A stretch of 64,000 nt of DNA from Zavarzinia compransoris (GCF_003173055.1 NZ_QGLF01000001.1:131085-195084), one strand, 5' to 3'; positions 29,276 through 38,772 are shown, numbered from the stretch's first letter. Notes: generated by a model not told the origin, from the letters alone. Translations and numbers: made by a program.

Positions 29276-30724
29276 TTGACCGATGCCGCCACGGACCGCC
29301 GCCTGATCGTCGGCCCCTTCAACCGGGTCGAGGGCGACCTCGAAGTCCATCTCGACGTCGCCGGCGGCGCGGTCCGCGCGGCGCGGGTGAATTCGCCCCT
29401 GTTCCGCGGCTTCGAGCGCATTCTCGAAGGCCGGGACCCGCGCGATGCCCTGGTTATCGTGCCGCGCATCTGCGGCATCTGTTCGGTCTCGCAATCGGTC
29501 GCGGCGGCCCGGGCCCTCGAAGGGCTGGCGGGCGCGGCGCCGCCGCCGAACGGCCTGCTGGCCCAGGAAATCATGCGCGCGGTCGAGAATATCGGCGACC
29601 ACCTGACCCATTTCCATGTCTTCTTCATGCCCGATTTCGCCCGCGCCGCCTATGCCGGCCGGCCCTGGTTCGGGCAGGCCGAGGCAGGCTTCAAGGCCGC
29701 GGCCGGCAGTGCGGTGCGCGAGGCGGTGGCGGCGCGCAGCAACCTGTTCCATGTCTTCGGCATCATGGGCGGCAAATGGCCCCATACGCTGACCATCCAG
29801 CCGGGCGGCGTCTCCCGCGCCGTGGATGCCAGGGACAAGGTCCGTCTCGGCGCCATCGTCGCCGATTTCAAGCGCTTCCTGGAGGGGCGTCTCTACGGCG
29901 CCCCGCTGGAGACCGTCGCCGCCCTGGCGATGCCCGGCGAACTGGAGGCCTGGCGCGATCACGGCCCGGCCGGCCATTTCCGCCTGTTCCTCGAAATCGC
30001 CGCCGATCTCGGCCTGGATCGCCTGGGCCGGGCCTATGACCGCTTCCTGTCCTATGGCACCGGGCTGGCGCCGGCGGGCGGCATCTGGCAGGCGGGGGCG
30101 GCGGGCGCGCTCGATCCCGCCCTGATCGCCGAGGATCACAGCCATGCCCGCATGGCCGGGCGCGAGCGCCGCCATCATCCCTTCGACGGCTCGACCGTGC
30201 CCGACGGCGCGGACGAGGACGGTTACACCTGGTGCAAGGCGCCGCGCCTCGCCGGCCTGCCGTTCGAGACCGGGGCGGTCGCCCGCCAGCTGGTCGGCGG
30301 CCAGCCCCTGATCCGCGCCCTGGCGGCGGGGGAGGGGGGCACGGTCCGCACCCGCGTCGTGGCGCGGCTGGTCGAACTGGCGGCGGCGGTGCTCGACCTC
30401 GGCCAGGCCATCCGCCGGCTCGATGTCCGCGACGCCTGGTTCACCGACATCCGCCTGCCCGACAGCGGCCGCGCCATGGGCCTGACCGAAGCGGCGCGCG
30501 GCGCCCTCGGCCATTGGCTGCGGGTCGAGGGCGGGCGCATCGCCGCCTATCAGATCATCGCCCCGACCACCTGGAACTTCTCGCCCCGCGACAGCGACGG
30601 CGTGCCCGGGCCCCTGGAAGCGGCCCTGGTGGGGGCCCCGGTCGCCGACGGCGAGCGCACGCCGGTCGCGGTGCAGCACATCGTGCGTTCCTTCGACCCC
30701 TGCATGGTCTGCACCGTTCACTGA
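29276..30724 (+). CDS. hupV: Regulatory [NiFe]-hydrogenase large subunit HupV/HoxC
   Basis: A 482-aa catalytic-type subunit of the sensor hydrogenase. Active-site ligands lie in the N-terminal RICGICSVSQ (about residues 62-71) and C-terminal DPCMVCTVH. The protein stops right after that His, so there is no cleavable C-terminal extension and no protease step, as known for HoxC/HupV. Translation starts at TTG 29276 (AAGG at 29265-29268 upstream). Followed by 157 bp holding the hupS promoter. Confidence 0.95.
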   Translation: MTDAATDRRLIVGPFNRVEGDLEVHLDVAGGAVRAARVNSPLFRGFERILEGRDPRDALVIVPRICGICSVSQSVAAARALEGLAGAAPPPNGLLAQEIMRAVENIGDHLTHFHVFFMPDFARAAYAGRPWFGQAEAGFKAAAGSAVREAVAARSNLFHVFGIMGGKWPHTLTIQPGGVSRAVDARDKVRLGAIVADFKRFLEGRLYGAPLETVAALAMPGELEAWRDHGPAGHFRLFLEIAADLGLDRLGRAYDRFLSYGTGLAPAGGIWQAGAAGALDPALIAEDHSHARMAGRERRHHPFDGSTVPDGADEDGYTWCKAPRLAGLPFETGAVARQLVGGQPLIRALAAGEGGTVRTRVVARLVELAAAVLDLGQAIRRLDVRDAWFTDIRLPDSGRAMGLTEAARGALGHWLRVEGGRIAAYQIIAPTTWNFSPRDSDGVPGPLEAALVGAPVADGERTPVAVQHIVRSFDPCMVCTVH

Positions 30725-30827
30725 TCGGAAAAGCGGAAAGACACTTGCCAGAGTGTGGGTATTCCCCGCTGCCAATCCGGGCCTTGTTGCGCCTGCGAGA
30801 AGCCGCGGAAACCCTGGCTTTCCCGAG

Positions 30828-30843
30828 TTGGCCCGGCTTTTGC
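30828..30843 (+). promoter_or_regulatory. Sigma-54-type promoter (-24/-12) upstream of hupS
   Basis: TTGGCCCGGCTTTTGC carries GG (30830-30831) and GC (30842-30843) at the correct 12-bp spacing of -24/-12 promoters (consensus TGGCACG-N4-TTGC). Predicted start near 30855, 27 bp before the hupS ATG. HupR at 40083 has the GAFTGA loop for sigma-54 contact, consistent with H2-responsive control. Confidence 0.72.
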
Positions 30844-30881
30844 CTATATCCCCCCGACGATAACAGGGAGGGCCGCCGTCG

Positions 30882-31952
30882 ATGGCAAGGCTGGAAACAT
30901 TCTACGAGGTGATGCGTCGTCAAGGCATCACCCGCCGTTCGTTCCTCAAATATTGTTCGCTCACCGCGGCGGCCCTGGGCCTCGGGCCCGAGTTCGCCCC
31001 GCGCATCGCCCAGGCGATGGAAACCAAGCCGCGCACGCCGGTGCTCTGGCTGCACGGGCTCGAATGCACCTGCTGCTCGGAGAGTTTCATCCGCTCTGCC
31101 CATCCGCTGGCGAAGGATGTCGTGCTCTCGATGATCTCGCTTGACTACGACGATACGCTGATGGCGTCCGCCGGGCATCAGGCCGAGGCGATCCTCGACG
31201 AGATCATCCGCGACTACAAGGGCAACTACATTCTGGCCGTCGAGGGCAATCCGCCCCTGAACGAAGACGGCATGTATTGCATCATCGGCGGCAAGCCCTT
31301 CGTGGACCAGCTGCGTTACGTCGCCGAACATTCGAAGGCGATCATTTCCTGGGGCTCCTGCGCCTCCTTCGGTTGCGTCCAGGCGGCACGCCCGAACCCG
31401 ACGCGGGCGACCCCGGTGCATCAGGTGATCACCAACAAGCCGATCATCAAGGTGCCCGGCTGCCCGCCGATCGCCGAGGTGATGACCGCGGTCGTCACCT
31501 ATATGCTGACCTTCGACCGCATCCCGGAACTGGACCGCCAGGGCCGGCCGAAGATGTTCTACAGCCAGCGCATCCACGACAAATGCTATCGCCGGCCGCA
31601 TTTCGACGCCGGCCAGTTCGTCGAGCATTTCGACGACGAGGGCGCGCGCAAGGGCTATTGCCTCTACAAGGTCGGCTGCAAGGGCCCGACCACCTATAAC
31701 GCCTGTTCGACCATCCGCTGGAACGAGGGGACATCCTTCCCGATCCAGGCCGGCCATGGCTGCATCGGCTGTTCGGAAGACGGTTTCTGGGACAAGGGCT
31801 CGTGGTATGCCCGCCTGACCGACATTCCCCAATTCGGCATCGAGGCCAACGCCGACCAGATCGGCACCGCCGCCGCCGGCGTCGCCGGTGCGGCGATCGC
31901 CGCCCATGCCGCGGTCAGCGCCCTGAAGCGCGCCCAGCACAAGGGGGAATGA
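30882..31952 (+). CDS. hupS: Uptake [NiFe]-hydrogenase small subunit HupS, O2-tolerant membrane-bound type
   Basis: A 356-aa Fe-S subunit with a twin-arginine signal (TRRSFLKY, residues 17-24) and likely cleavage after AQA at 45. Counting from there, cysteines fall at 17, 19 and 20 (ECTCCSESF) and at 115 and 120 (GSCASFGC). These are the positions giving the [4Fe-3S] proximal cluster of O2-tolerant E. coli Hyd-1 and Cupriavidus MBH. The C-terminal Ala-rich helix (about 323-350) is the membrane anchor contacting HupC. GGGAGG lies upstream. Electrons pass from HupL through three clusters to HupC. Confidence 0.97.
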   Translation: MARLETFYEVMRRQGITRRSFLKYCSLTAAALGLGPEFAPRIAQAMETKPRTPVLWLHGLECTCCSESFIRSAHPLAKDVVLSMISLDYDDTLMASAGHQAEAILDEIIRDYKGNYILAVEGNPPLNEDGMYCIIGGKPFVDQLRYVAEHSKAIISWGSCASFGCVQAARPNPTRATPVHQVITNKPIIKVPGCPPIAEVMTAVVTYMLTFDRIPELDRQGRPKMFYSQRIHDKCYRRPHFDAGQFVEHFDDEGARKGYCLYKVGCKGPTTYNACSTIRWNEGTSFPIQAGHGCIGCSEDGFWDKGSWYARLTDIPQFGIEANADQIGTAAAGVAGAAIAAHAAVSALKRAQHKGE

Positions 31953-31956
31953 GACC

Positions 31957-33771
31957 ATGGGCATTATCCAGACCCCGAATGGTTTCAGCCTGGACAATAC
32001 GGGCAAGCGCGTCGTCGTCGATCCGGTCACCCGGATCGAGGGCCACATGCGCTGCGAAGTGAACCTCGACAGCAACAATGTCATCCGCAACGCCGTCTCC
32101 ACCGGCACCATGTGGCGCGGCCTCGAAGTGATCCTGAAGGGCCGCGACCCCCGCGACGCCTGGGCCTTCGTCGAGCGCATCTGCGGCGTCTGCACCGGCT
32201 GCCATGCCCTGACCTCGGTGCGCGCGGTCGAGGATGCGCTCGGCATCACCATCCCGAAGAACGCCCATCTGATCCGCGAGATGATGGCGAAGACGCTGCA
32301 ATGGCACGACCACGTCGTCCATTTCTACCACCTGCACGCGCTCGACTGGGTGAACCCGGTGAACGCCCTGAAGGCGGATCCGAAGGCGACCTCGGAACTG
32401 CAGCAGATGGTCTCGCCCAGCCATCCGATGTCCAGCCCCGGCTATTTCCGCGACATCCAGAACCGGCTGAAGAAATTCGTCGAGTCGGGCCAGCTCGGCA
32501 TCTTCAAGAACGGCTATTGGGACAACCCGGCCTACAAGCTGCCGCCCGAAGCCGACCTCATGGCCGTCACCCACTATCTGGAAGCGCTGGACCTCCAGAA
32601 GGAAGTGGTGAAGATCCACACGATCTTCGGCGGCAAGAACCCGCACCCGAACTTCATGGTCGGCGGCGTGCCTTGCGCGATCAACATGGAAGGCAACATG
32701 TCGGCGGGCGCGCCCCTGAACATGGAGCGTCTCAACTTCGTCCGCGCCCGCATCCAGGAAGCCTACGACTTCTCGAAAAACGTCTACATCCCGGACGTCA
32801 TCGCCATCGCCAGCTTCTACAAGAACTGGCTCTACGGCGGCGGCCTGTCGGCGACCAACGTCCTCGACTACGGCGACTATGAAAGCGTTCTCGGCGACAA
32901 GAGCACGGACCGCCTGCCGGGCGGCGTGATCCTGAACGGCAATTGGAACGAGATCCATCCCATCGACCCGCGCGATCCGACCCAGGTGCAGGAATTCGTC
33001 ACCCATTCCTGGTACACCTACGGCGACGACAGCAAGGGCCTGCACCCTTGGGACGGCATCACCCAGCCGAAGTACGAACTCGGCCCCAATGCCAAGGGCA
33101 CGCGCACGAACATCAAGGAACTGGACGAAAGCGCCAAATATTCCTGGATCAAGTCGCCGCGCTGGAAGGGCCATGCCTGCGAGGTCGGGCCGCTGGCGCG
33201 TTACATCCTCGCCTATGCCCATGGCGTCACCTATGTGAAGGACCAGGTCCACGACTCGCTCGGCCGCTTCAACGCGCTGGCGGGCACCAGCCTGACCCCG
33301 CAGCAGGCGCTGCCCTCGACCATCGGCCGCACGCTGGCCCGCGCGCTCGAGGCGCATTACTGCGCCGAGATGATGCTCAACGATTGGGACGAGTTGATCG
33401 CCAACATCAAGGCGGGCGATCTCGCTACCGCCAATGTCGAGAAATGGGATCCGAAGACCTGGCCGTCGGAAGCCAAGGGTGTCGGCACCGTGGCGGCGCC
33501 GCGCGGCGGCCTCGGCCATTGGATCCGCATCAAGGACGGCCGGATCGAGAATTACCAATGCGTGGTGCCGACCACCTGGAACGGCAGCCCGCGCGATCCC
33601 GCCGGCAATATCGGCGCCTTCGAGGCGTCGCTGATGAACACGCCGATGGAACGGCCGGAGGAACCGGTCGAGATCCTGCGTACCCTGCACAGCTTCGATC
33701 CGTGCCTCGCCTGCTCGACACACGTCATGGCGCCGGACGGTGAGGAACTGGCCCGGGTCCAGGTCCGCTGA
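31957..33771 (+). CDS. hupL: Uptake [NiFe]-hydrogenase large subunit HupL
   Basis: A 604-aa H2-activating subunit. Ni ligands are in [13 protein letters not shown] (about residues 73-85) and [11 protein letters not shown] near the C-terminus. A 15-residue extension ([15 protein letters not shown]) follows the His and should be removed by HupD after nickel insertion. It has no signal of its own and is co-exported with HupS by Tat. Only 4 bp after hupS. Sequence and partner genes place it in the proteobacterial membrane-bound group 1d-like class. Confidence 0.97.
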   Translation: MGIIQTPNGFSLDNTGKRVVVDPVTRIEGHMRCEVNLDSNNVIRNAVSTGTMWRGLEVILKGRDPRDAWAFVERICGVCTGCHALTSVRAVEDALGITIPKNAHLIREMMAKTLQWHDHVVHFYHLHALDWVNPVNALKADPKATSELQQMVSPSHPMSSPGYFRDIQNRLKKFVESGQLGIFKNGYWDNPAYKLPPEADLMAVTHYLEALDLQKEVVKIHTIFGGKNPHPNFMVGGVPCAINMEGNMSAGAPLNMERLNFVRARIQEAYDFSKNVYIPDVIAIASFYKNWLYGGGLSATNVLDYGDYESVLGDKSTDRLPGGVILNGNWNEIHPIDPRDPTQVQEFVTHSWYTYGDDSKGLHPWDGITQPKYELGPNAKGTRTNIKELDESAKYSWIKSPRWKGHACEVGPLARYILAYAHGVTYVKDQVHDSLGRFNALAGTSLTPQQALPSTIGRTLARALEAHYCAEMMLNDWDELIANIKAGDLATANVEKWDPKTWPSEAKGVGTVAAPRGGLGHWIRIKDGRIENYQCVVPTTWNGSPRDPAGNIGAFEASLMNTPMERPEEPVEILRTLHSFDPCLACSTHVMAPDGEELARVQVR

Positions 33772-33784
33772 GGGAGGACCGGCA

Positions 33785-34489
33785 ATGAGCGCCCACGACG
33801 TCTCCGATCGGCCGCAACAACTGACCGCGGTCTATGTCTACGAGGCGCCGGTGCGCCTCTGGCACTGGATCAACGCGACCAGCATCCTGGTGCTGTCCGT
33901 GACCGGCTACTTCATCGGCTCGCCCCTGCCCAGCATGTCGGGCGAGGCGAGCGACCACTTCCTGATGGGTTACATCCGCTTCGCCCATTTCGCGGCGGCC
34001 TATGTCTTCGCCGTCGGGTTCCTGGTCAGGATCTACTGGGCCTTCGTCGGCAACCACCATGCCCGCCAGCTGTTCCGCTTCCCCTTCTGGGAACGGGCCT
34101 ACTGGAAGGGCATGTACGAGGAAATGCGCTGGTATGCGTTCCTCGAACGGCGGCCGAAGAAATACATCGGGCACAATCCGCTGGCCCAGTTCTTCATGTT
34201 CTGGTTCATGTCGGTGATGACCGTGTTCATGATCTTCACCGGGTTCGCCCTCTACGGCGAGGGGGCGGGGCCGGGCTCGTGGCAGGATGAAGTGTTCGGC
34301 TGGGTCATTCCCCTGTTCGGGCAGAGCATGGATGTCCACACCTGGCACCACATGGGCATGTGGGCGATCATCCTGTTCGTGATGGTCCATGTCTATGCCG
34401 CGATCCGCGAGGACATCATGTCCCGCCAGTCGATCGTCTCGACCATGATTTCGGGCACGCGCACCTTCAAGGACGACGACCCGGACTGA
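33785..34489 (+). CDS. hupC: Hydrogenase-associated cytochrome b subunit HupC
   Basis: A 234-aa di-haem cytochrome b that anchors HupSL and passes electrons to quinone. Four membrane segments (about 26-46, 62-84, 134-155 and 188-207) carry candidate haem His residues in LWHWINATS, IRFAHFAAAYV, DVHTWHHMGMW and VMVHVYA. The ATG follows GAGGGAGGACC. A strong terminator closes the hupTUV/hupSLC side downstream. Confidence 0.96.
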   Translation: MSAHDVSDRPQQLTAVYVYEAPVRLWHWINATSILVLSVTGYFIGSPLPSMSGEASDHFLMGYIRFAHFAAAYVFAVGFLVRIYWAFVGNHHARQLFRFPFWERAYWKGMYEEMRWYAFLERRPKKYIGHNPLAQFFMFWFMSVMTVFMIFTGFALYGEGAGPGSWQDEVFGWVIPLFGQSMDVHTWHHMGMWAIILFVMVHVYAAIREDIMSRQSIVSTMISGTRTFKDDDPD

Positions 34490-34521
34490 TCTCTCCCGCC
34501 CTACCCCTCAGGGCCAACTCC

Positions 34522-34554
34522 AAGGGCGCGGTTCATCCCGCGCCCTTTATTTTG
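34522..34554 (+). terminator. Rho-independent terminator after hupC
   Basis: A perfect 10-bp stem, AAGGGCGCGG (34522-34531) with CCGCGCCCTT (34538-34547), has a 6-nt loop and is followed by the T-rich TATTTTG. It separates hupSLC from hupD onward. Confidence 0.88.
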
Positions 34555-34653
34555 TCTGGATGCCTTTCGCATTCTTCCTGGAAGTGGAAAGTTTCTTATC
34601 GGTTTTGGCAGTGGGTGATCAGCTTTTCCCTGCGGATCCGCCATTCTCGGCGG

Positions 34654-34670
34654 TTGGCACGGTTCCTGCT
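34654..34670 (+). promoter_or_regulatory. Sigma-54-type promoter (-24/-12) upstream of hupD
   Basis: TTGGCACGGTTCCTGCT has the full -24 element TGGCACG and a GC at the correct 12-bp distance (G34657 to C34669). Predicted start near 34682, 60 bp before hupD. With the terminator at 34522-34554, it makes hupDFGHIJK-hypAB-hupR a separate, probably HupR-dependent unit. Confidence 0.78.
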
Positions 34671-34741
34671 GATACCTCACTCACGCCACCCGGAACGGGG
34701 GCAAAGGCGACGACAGATCGCCCGCTTGGGAAGGGACATTC

Positions 34742-35359
34742 ATGAAGGCCGCAGACAGGATTCTTGTCCTCGGCATCGGCAACATGCTGTGGGCCGACGA
34801 AGGGTTCGGCATCCGCGTGGTCGAGGCTCTGGATCGCGATTTCGCCCTGCCGGACCATGTCGGCGTGATGGACGGCGGCACCCAGGGGCTATACCTCCTG
34901 CCCCATATCGAGAATCTCGACGCGCTGATCATCGTCGACGCCATCGACTACGGGCTGGAACCGGGGGCATTTCGCACGCTTCGCGGCGGCGACGTGCCCG
35001 CCTTTCTCGGCGCCCACAAGATGAGCCTGCACCAGACCGGGTTCCAGGACGTGCTGGCCACGGCCCAGCTGCTCGGCCGCTGCCCGCGCGACCTGGTGCT
35101 GATCGGCGTGCAGCCGGCCGTGCTCGACGATTACGGCGGCGGCCTGACCGATATCGTCGCCGCCCGGGTCCAGCCCGCGGTCGATGCCGTGCTTCGGGTC
35201 CTGGGCGACGACTATGGCATCGCGGCGGTGCGGCGGGGTGCCGCCCGGCCCGGCCTCGTCGACGCCCGGCTGTCGCGCGAAGCCTATGAGGCCGGCCGGC
35301 CCAGCGCCGAGGCGGCGTGCCGGATCGGCGATCCCCGCGTGCTCGGCCTCGGCGCCTGA
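34742..35359 (+). CDS. hupD: HupL maturation endopeptidase HupD
   Basis: A 205-aa protease that removes the HupL C-terminal extension once Ni is in place. Motifs: LGIGNMLWADEGFGIR (about residues 9-24, with the first metal-sensing acidic residue), MDGGTQGLYLLP (second Asp), DAIDYG, and AHKMSLHQTGF with the His ligand. The tail beyond about residue 165 is longer than in minimal HycI proteases, as in HupD/HyaD. First gene after a terminator and sigma-54 promoter. Confidence 0.95.
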   Translation: MKAADRILVLGIGNMLWADEGFGIRVVEALDRDFALPDHVGVMDGGTQGLYLLPHIENLDALIIVDAIDYGLEPGAFRTLRGGDVPAFLGAHKMSLHQTGFQDVLATAQLLGRCPRDLVLIGVQPAVLDDYGGGLTDIVAARVQPAVDAVLRVLGDDYGIAAVRRGAARPGLVDARLSREAYEAGRPSAEAACRIGDPRVLGLGA

Positions 35360-35360
35360 T

Positions 35361-35675
35361 ATGTGCATCGCAACCCCGATGCGCCTCGACCGGGTCGAGG
35401 GGGCGCTGGGCGGCGCCGGCCCCGAGGCCGTCGACCTCACCCTGGTGCCGGAGGCCCGCCCGGGCGACTGGGTCCTGGTCTTTCTCGGCGTCGCCCGCCG
35501 CCGCCTCGAGGCGGCGGAGGCGGGGCGCATCGCCGCCGCCCTGTCCGGCCTTGCCGCGGCCATGGACGGCCGCGACGCCGATATCGACGCCCTGTTCCCC
35601 GATCTCGCCGGGCGCACGCCCAGCCTGCCCCCCCACCTGGAGGCGGCCCGTGCCGCCGGTCTGAAGAAAGCCTGA
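35361..35675 (+). CDS. hupF: HupF, HypC-type chaperone for HupL
   Basis: A 104-aa HypC paralogue with MCIATPMRL at the N-terminus (Cys2 as in HypC). The C-terminal extension with LFPDLAGRTPSLPPHLEAA is the HupF/HoxL hallmark. It binds and protects HupL precursor, notably in air. One base separates it from hupD, and hupG follows after 2 bp. Confidence 0.93.
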   Translation: MCIATPMRLDRVEGALGGAGPEAVDLTLVPEARPGDWVLVFLGVARRRLEAAEAGRIAAALSGLAAAMDGRDADIDALFPDLAGRTPSLPPHLEAARAAGLKKA

Positions 35676-35677
35676 CG

Positions 35678-36091
35678 ATGGCCGAAACGCCTGCTCTTCC
35701 CCCCCTGGTCGCCCGGCTGACCGCCGAGCGCGGCATTCCCCTGCTGGCCGAAACCGCGGCCGGCGATATCGCCAACGGCGGCGGCGAATGGCTGATCTTC
35801 CTGCCCGGCCATGGCCAGAACCATGCCGAGACGGCGGATGTCGCGGTCATCCTGCCCGAACTCCTGGCCGTGTTCGGCGGGCGCCTGAAGGCGGCGGTGG
35901 CCGCCCCCGACCTCGAAAAGACCCTGCGCCGCCGGCTCGACGGCATCGCCCTGCCGGCCCTGGTCGCGGTGCGCGGGCATGAACTTCTCGGTTCGATTTC
36001 CCGCGTCCGCGACTGGCACGAATATGTCGACGCCATCCGCACCATGTTCGACGGCGACCGTATCGCCGCCGGTTCCACCGCCATCCAGTGA
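35678..36091 (+). CDS. hupG: HupG/HoxO/HyaE-type thioredoxin-like hydrogenase chaperone
   Basis: A 137-aa protein with a thioredoxin-like fold (GEWLIFLPGHGQNHAE strand/turn, about residues 36-51; AVRGHELLGSISRVRDWHEY near 97-116) but no CxxC redox pair. That matches the HyaE/HoxO family that escorts the Tat-signalled small subunit. It is placed as usual between hupF and hupH. Confidence 0.9.
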   Translation: MAETPALPPLVARLTAERGIPLLAETAAGDIANGGGEWLIFLPGHGQNHAETADVAVILPELLAVFGGRLKAAVAAPDLEKTLRRRLDGIALPALVAVRGHELLGSISRVRDWHEYVDAIRTMFDGDRIAAGSTAIQ

Positions 36092-36101
36092 GGGCAGCGC
36101 C

Positions 36102-36971
36102 ATGACCAGCAACCTGATCGGCATGACCCGGCCGCCCGTGGGCTACGGCCCCGGCAGCCAACCCGCCGATGCCGAAGACGGCGAAGGCCTGAACTACCTG
36201 CCCATGCCGAAGGACATGCAGGTCTATGCCCCGCATGTGCCCGAGGTGGCGGACCCGGGCTCGGTCGTGGCCGGCCTCGCCCGGCTCGACGCCCTGCAGG
36301 GCGGCCTGGCCGGCCATGCCGCCGACATGCCCTTCACCGTCACCCTCGACGATCTCTCCGGCGCCGACCGCAAGCTGATCGACGAGGCGCTGGGCGAGGG
36401 CGAGGTCTCGGCCCTGGTGATCGGCCCCGACGAGCGGATCGAGATCCAGGAGGCGACGCTGGCCGGGGTCTGGCGCCTGCGCCTGCACGGCCGCGGCGGC
36501 CGCCTGAGCGAAAGGGTGGAGGTCGGCGCCTTTCCCCGCGTCGCCGTCGAGCGCGCCTTCCCGCCCCGGCGCCGCGACATGGCGGCCCATCTCGCCGCGC
36601 CGCCGCCGGGCGTGGTCAACGCGCCGGCGATCCTGGCCGAACTCGACCACCGCAGCCGGATCTGGGTCCCGGGCACGCCGGTGCATGTGATCAACCTGTC
36701 CCTGCTGCCCCATTCGCCGGAAGACACGGCCTTTCTCGAACAGGCGCTGGGCCAGGGCGCGACCACGGTGCTCTCGCGCGGTTACGGCAATTGCCGGCTG
36801 ACCTCGACCGGGCTTCAGCATGTCTGGTGCGTGCGCTACTACAATTCGGTCGACACGCTGATCCTCGACACGCTCGAGGTCACGGACCTGCCCGAGGTCG
36901 CCTGCGCCGCGATCGAGGATATCGCCGACAGCGCGGAACGTCTCGGCGACATCATCGCCGCGATCCGCTGA
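36102..36971 (+). CDS. hupH: HupH/HoxQ/HyaF-type hydrogenase maturation protein
   Basis: A 289-aa protein of the HupH family, which acts with HupG/HoxO on the small subunit and its Fe-S clusters. Typical elements: a Pro/Gly-rich N-terminus with LNYLPMPKDMQVYAPHVPE, and GATTVLSRGYGNCRLTSTG with VWCVRYYNSVDTLILDTLEV near the C-terminus. No catalytic motif is known for the family. Start at 36102 follows GAGGGCAG. Confidence 0.93.
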   Translation: MTSNLIGMTRPPVGYGPGSQPADAEDGEGLNYLPMPKDMQVYAPHVPEVADPGSVVAGLARLDALQGGLAGHAADMPFTVTLDDLSGADRKLIDEALGEGEVSALVIGPDERIEIQEATLAGVWRLRLHGRGGRLSERVEVGAFPRVAVERAFPPRRRDMAAHLAAPPPGVVNAPAILAELDHRSRIWVPGTPVHVINLSLLPHSPEDTAFLEQALGQGATTVLSRGYGNCRLTSTGLQHVWCVRYYNSVDTLILDTLEVTDLPEVACAAIEDIADSAERLGDIIAAIR

Positions 36972-36985
36972 GGGGGAGGGGAACC

Positions 36986-37789
36986 ATGGCCGCACGGCGT
37001 TTCGAAGGCTCCTTCCTCGGCGATGCCAGCCGGCTGTCGCCGGGGGCGCGCATGGAATGCAAGATCTGCTGGCACGTCTATGATCCCGCCGAGGGGTGCA
37101 GCGTGTGGCAGGTCCCGGCGGGCACGCCCTTCGCGGCGCTGCCGGCCGAATGGCGCTGCCCCAATTGCGACGGCGAGCGCGAGCAGTTCATGCTGCTGCA
37201 CGACGAGGCGGCGCCGGAAACGGCCCCCGATCCGGTGGCGGTCCGGGCCGCCGCCCTCGAAGACATGTTCCGCGCTGTCGCCGCCCGGGACATGGCCGGC
37301 ATTCCGGTGGTGAACGACAAGCTGGCCGTCAGGGCGGTCGGCTTCCAGCCGTGGCAGGACCTCGCCCTCGGGGTCCTGGTGACGCCCTGGTTCATGAACC
37401 TCATCCTTCTCCCCCTCGATCCGGCGGTCGATGCCCCGGTGGTCGGTTCCAAGCGGCTGGTCGATTTTCCCTCCGGCCGCTACGAATTCGTGCAGGGCTT
37501 CGATAACCGCCTCGGGCCGTGGGAGGGCTGTTCCCTGTTCTCGCCCATGTTCGAATTCCGCACCCAGGCCGAGGCGGTCGAGGTCGCCGATGCGGTGATG
37601 ACGGCCCTGTTCGATCCCGAGATCCGCGAGGGCGGCGCCCCGACCGCGGAAATCCGCCAGCGCCGCGAGGCCGACCTCGCCGCCATCGCCGAGGCGGAGG
37701 CCCAGGTGCAGGTGCCGGTGCAGGCGGACTCTGTCCCCGCCGGGCCGGCCTCGCGCCGGGCCCTGCTGTTCGGCACGGGGGAAGCGTGA
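36986..37789 (+). CDS. hupIJ: Fused rubredoxin HupI / HupJ (HybE-type) maturation protein
   Basis: A 267-aa fusion of two proteins usually encoded separately. Residues 20-70 are a rubredoxin domain with C25-x-x-C28 (ECKICWH) and C58-x-x-C61 (WRCPNCDG). Residues about 80-240 are the HybE/HoxT/HupJ chaperone domain (VVNDKLAVRAVGFQPW, VTPWFMNLILLP, GRYEFVQGF). A low-complexity Ala/Gln/Val tail ends the protein. HoxR rubredoxin is thought to protect or repair HupS clusters in air, and HoxT works with HoxO/HoxQ. Fusion would deliver both together. GGGGGAGGGG lies just upstream. Confidence 0.9.
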   Translation: MAARRFEGSFLGDASRLSPGARMECKICWHVYDPAEGCSVWQVPAGTPFAALPAEWRCPNCDGEREQFMLLHDEAAPETAPDPVAVRAAALEDMFRAVAARDMAGIPVVNDKLAVRAVGFQPWQDLALGVLVTPWFMNLILLPLDPAVDAPVVGSKRLVDFPSGRYEFVQGFDNRLGPWEGCSLFSPMFEFRTQAEAVEVADAVMTALFDPEIREGGAPTAEIRQRREADLAAIAEAEAQVQVPVQADSVPAGPASRRALLFGTGEA

Positions 37790-38772
37790 GCGGCGGCCTC
37801 GCCATCACGCTCGACCGCGCCGGGGACCGGGTGCAGGCCGAACTGGCCCTGACGCCCGGCCCGGCGCCCGCCCGCCTGCTCGCGGGCCGCGGTGCGGCCG
37901 AGGCGGCGGCCCTGGTGCCCCTGGTCTTCAATCTCTGCGCCGTCGCCCAGGGGCGGGCCGCCCGCGCCGCCCTCGGTCTTGCGGGGCACGATGCGGGGGA
38001 AGAGACGGCACTCCGCCAGGAGCATCTGCGCGACCATCTGCATTGCTTTGCCGTCGCCTGGCCTGCGCTGCTGGGCCAGGGGCCGGACAATGACCTGCTG
38101 GCGGCGGCCGGCGCCCTGGCGCGGGGCGAGGGGGCGGCACTGCGCGAACGCCTGACCGGCCGGGCCGCGGACCTGGGCGATCTCGACGGTCCGGGGCTGG
38201 ACCGCGTGCTGGCGGCGGGCGAAACGCCCCTGCTGCGCCTGCTGGCGGCACTCCGGCGGCGGCTGCAGCCTTCGTGGGGGCGGGCGTCGCTGCCGGCGCC
38301 CACGCCCTCCGATGTCGCCGGCCGGCTGGCCGGGGGACAGGCGCCCCTGTGCGAGACCACCGCGCTCGACCATGTCGCCGGGCGGCCTCTGGTGGCGGCG
38401 CTGGCGGCGGCGGAGGGGCGCAGCCTGTTCCTGCGCATGATCGGGCGCGTGCTCGACTGCCTGCGCGTGCTCGATCCCCGGGCCTTGATCGCGCCGGCCC
38501 TGGCGCCGGCCCCCGGGGTCGGCATCGCGGCGGCGGTGCGTGGGGTGCTCGGCCATCGGGCGGAATTGCGCGACGGGCGGGTGGCCGACTATCGCCTGCT
38601 GGCACCCACCGACTGGAACCTGGCGCCCGGCGGCATCCTGGCCCGGGTGCTGAATGCCCTGCCGGCGGGGGAGGATCTGCCCTTCCTGGCCCGGTTGGCC
38701 ATTTCCTGCATCAACCCCTGCGTGCCGACCGTGCTCGCCATCGATGGCCGGAGGTATGGCCCCCATGCATGA
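37786..38772 (+). CDS. hupK: HupK/HoxV-type hydrogenase active-site assembly scaffold
   Basis: A 328-aa protein remotely like a hydrogenase large subunit and thought to act as an intermediate carrier of the Fe(CN)2CO unit. The C-terminal half keeps the fold signals ([33 protein letters not shown]) and ends with [11 protein letters not shown], a degenerate DPCxxC-like pair. The GTG start at 37786 overlaps the hupIJ stop (GTGA). Highly Ala/Leu-rich. Confidence 0.85.
   Translation: MSGGLAITLDRAGDRVQAELALTPGPAPARLLAGRGAAEAAALVPLVFNLCAVAQGRAARAALGLAGHDAGEETALRQEHLRDHLHCFAVAWPALLGQGPDNDLLAAAGALARGEGAALRERLTGRAADLGDLDGPGLDRVLAAGETPLLRLLAALRRRLQPSWGRASLPAPTPSDVAGRLAGGQAPLCETTALDHVAGRPLVAALAAAEGRSLFLRMIGRVLDCLRVLDPRALIAPALAPAPGVGIAAAVRGVLGHRAELRDGRVADYRLLAPTDWNLAPGGILARVLNALPAGEDLPFLARLAISCINPCVPTVLAIDGRRYGPHA

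Noticed and set aside
28211-30775. An 854-codon minus-strand frame opposite hupU/hupV
   Set aside because: The plus strand carries hydrogenase subunits with all metal ligands; the antisense product is compositionally biased with no recognisable motif.
34490-34741. A short open frame (61 codons from 34560) between hupC and hupD
   Set aside because: It overlaps the terminator tail and the -24/-12 promoter and has no ribosome binding site or recognisable sequence.
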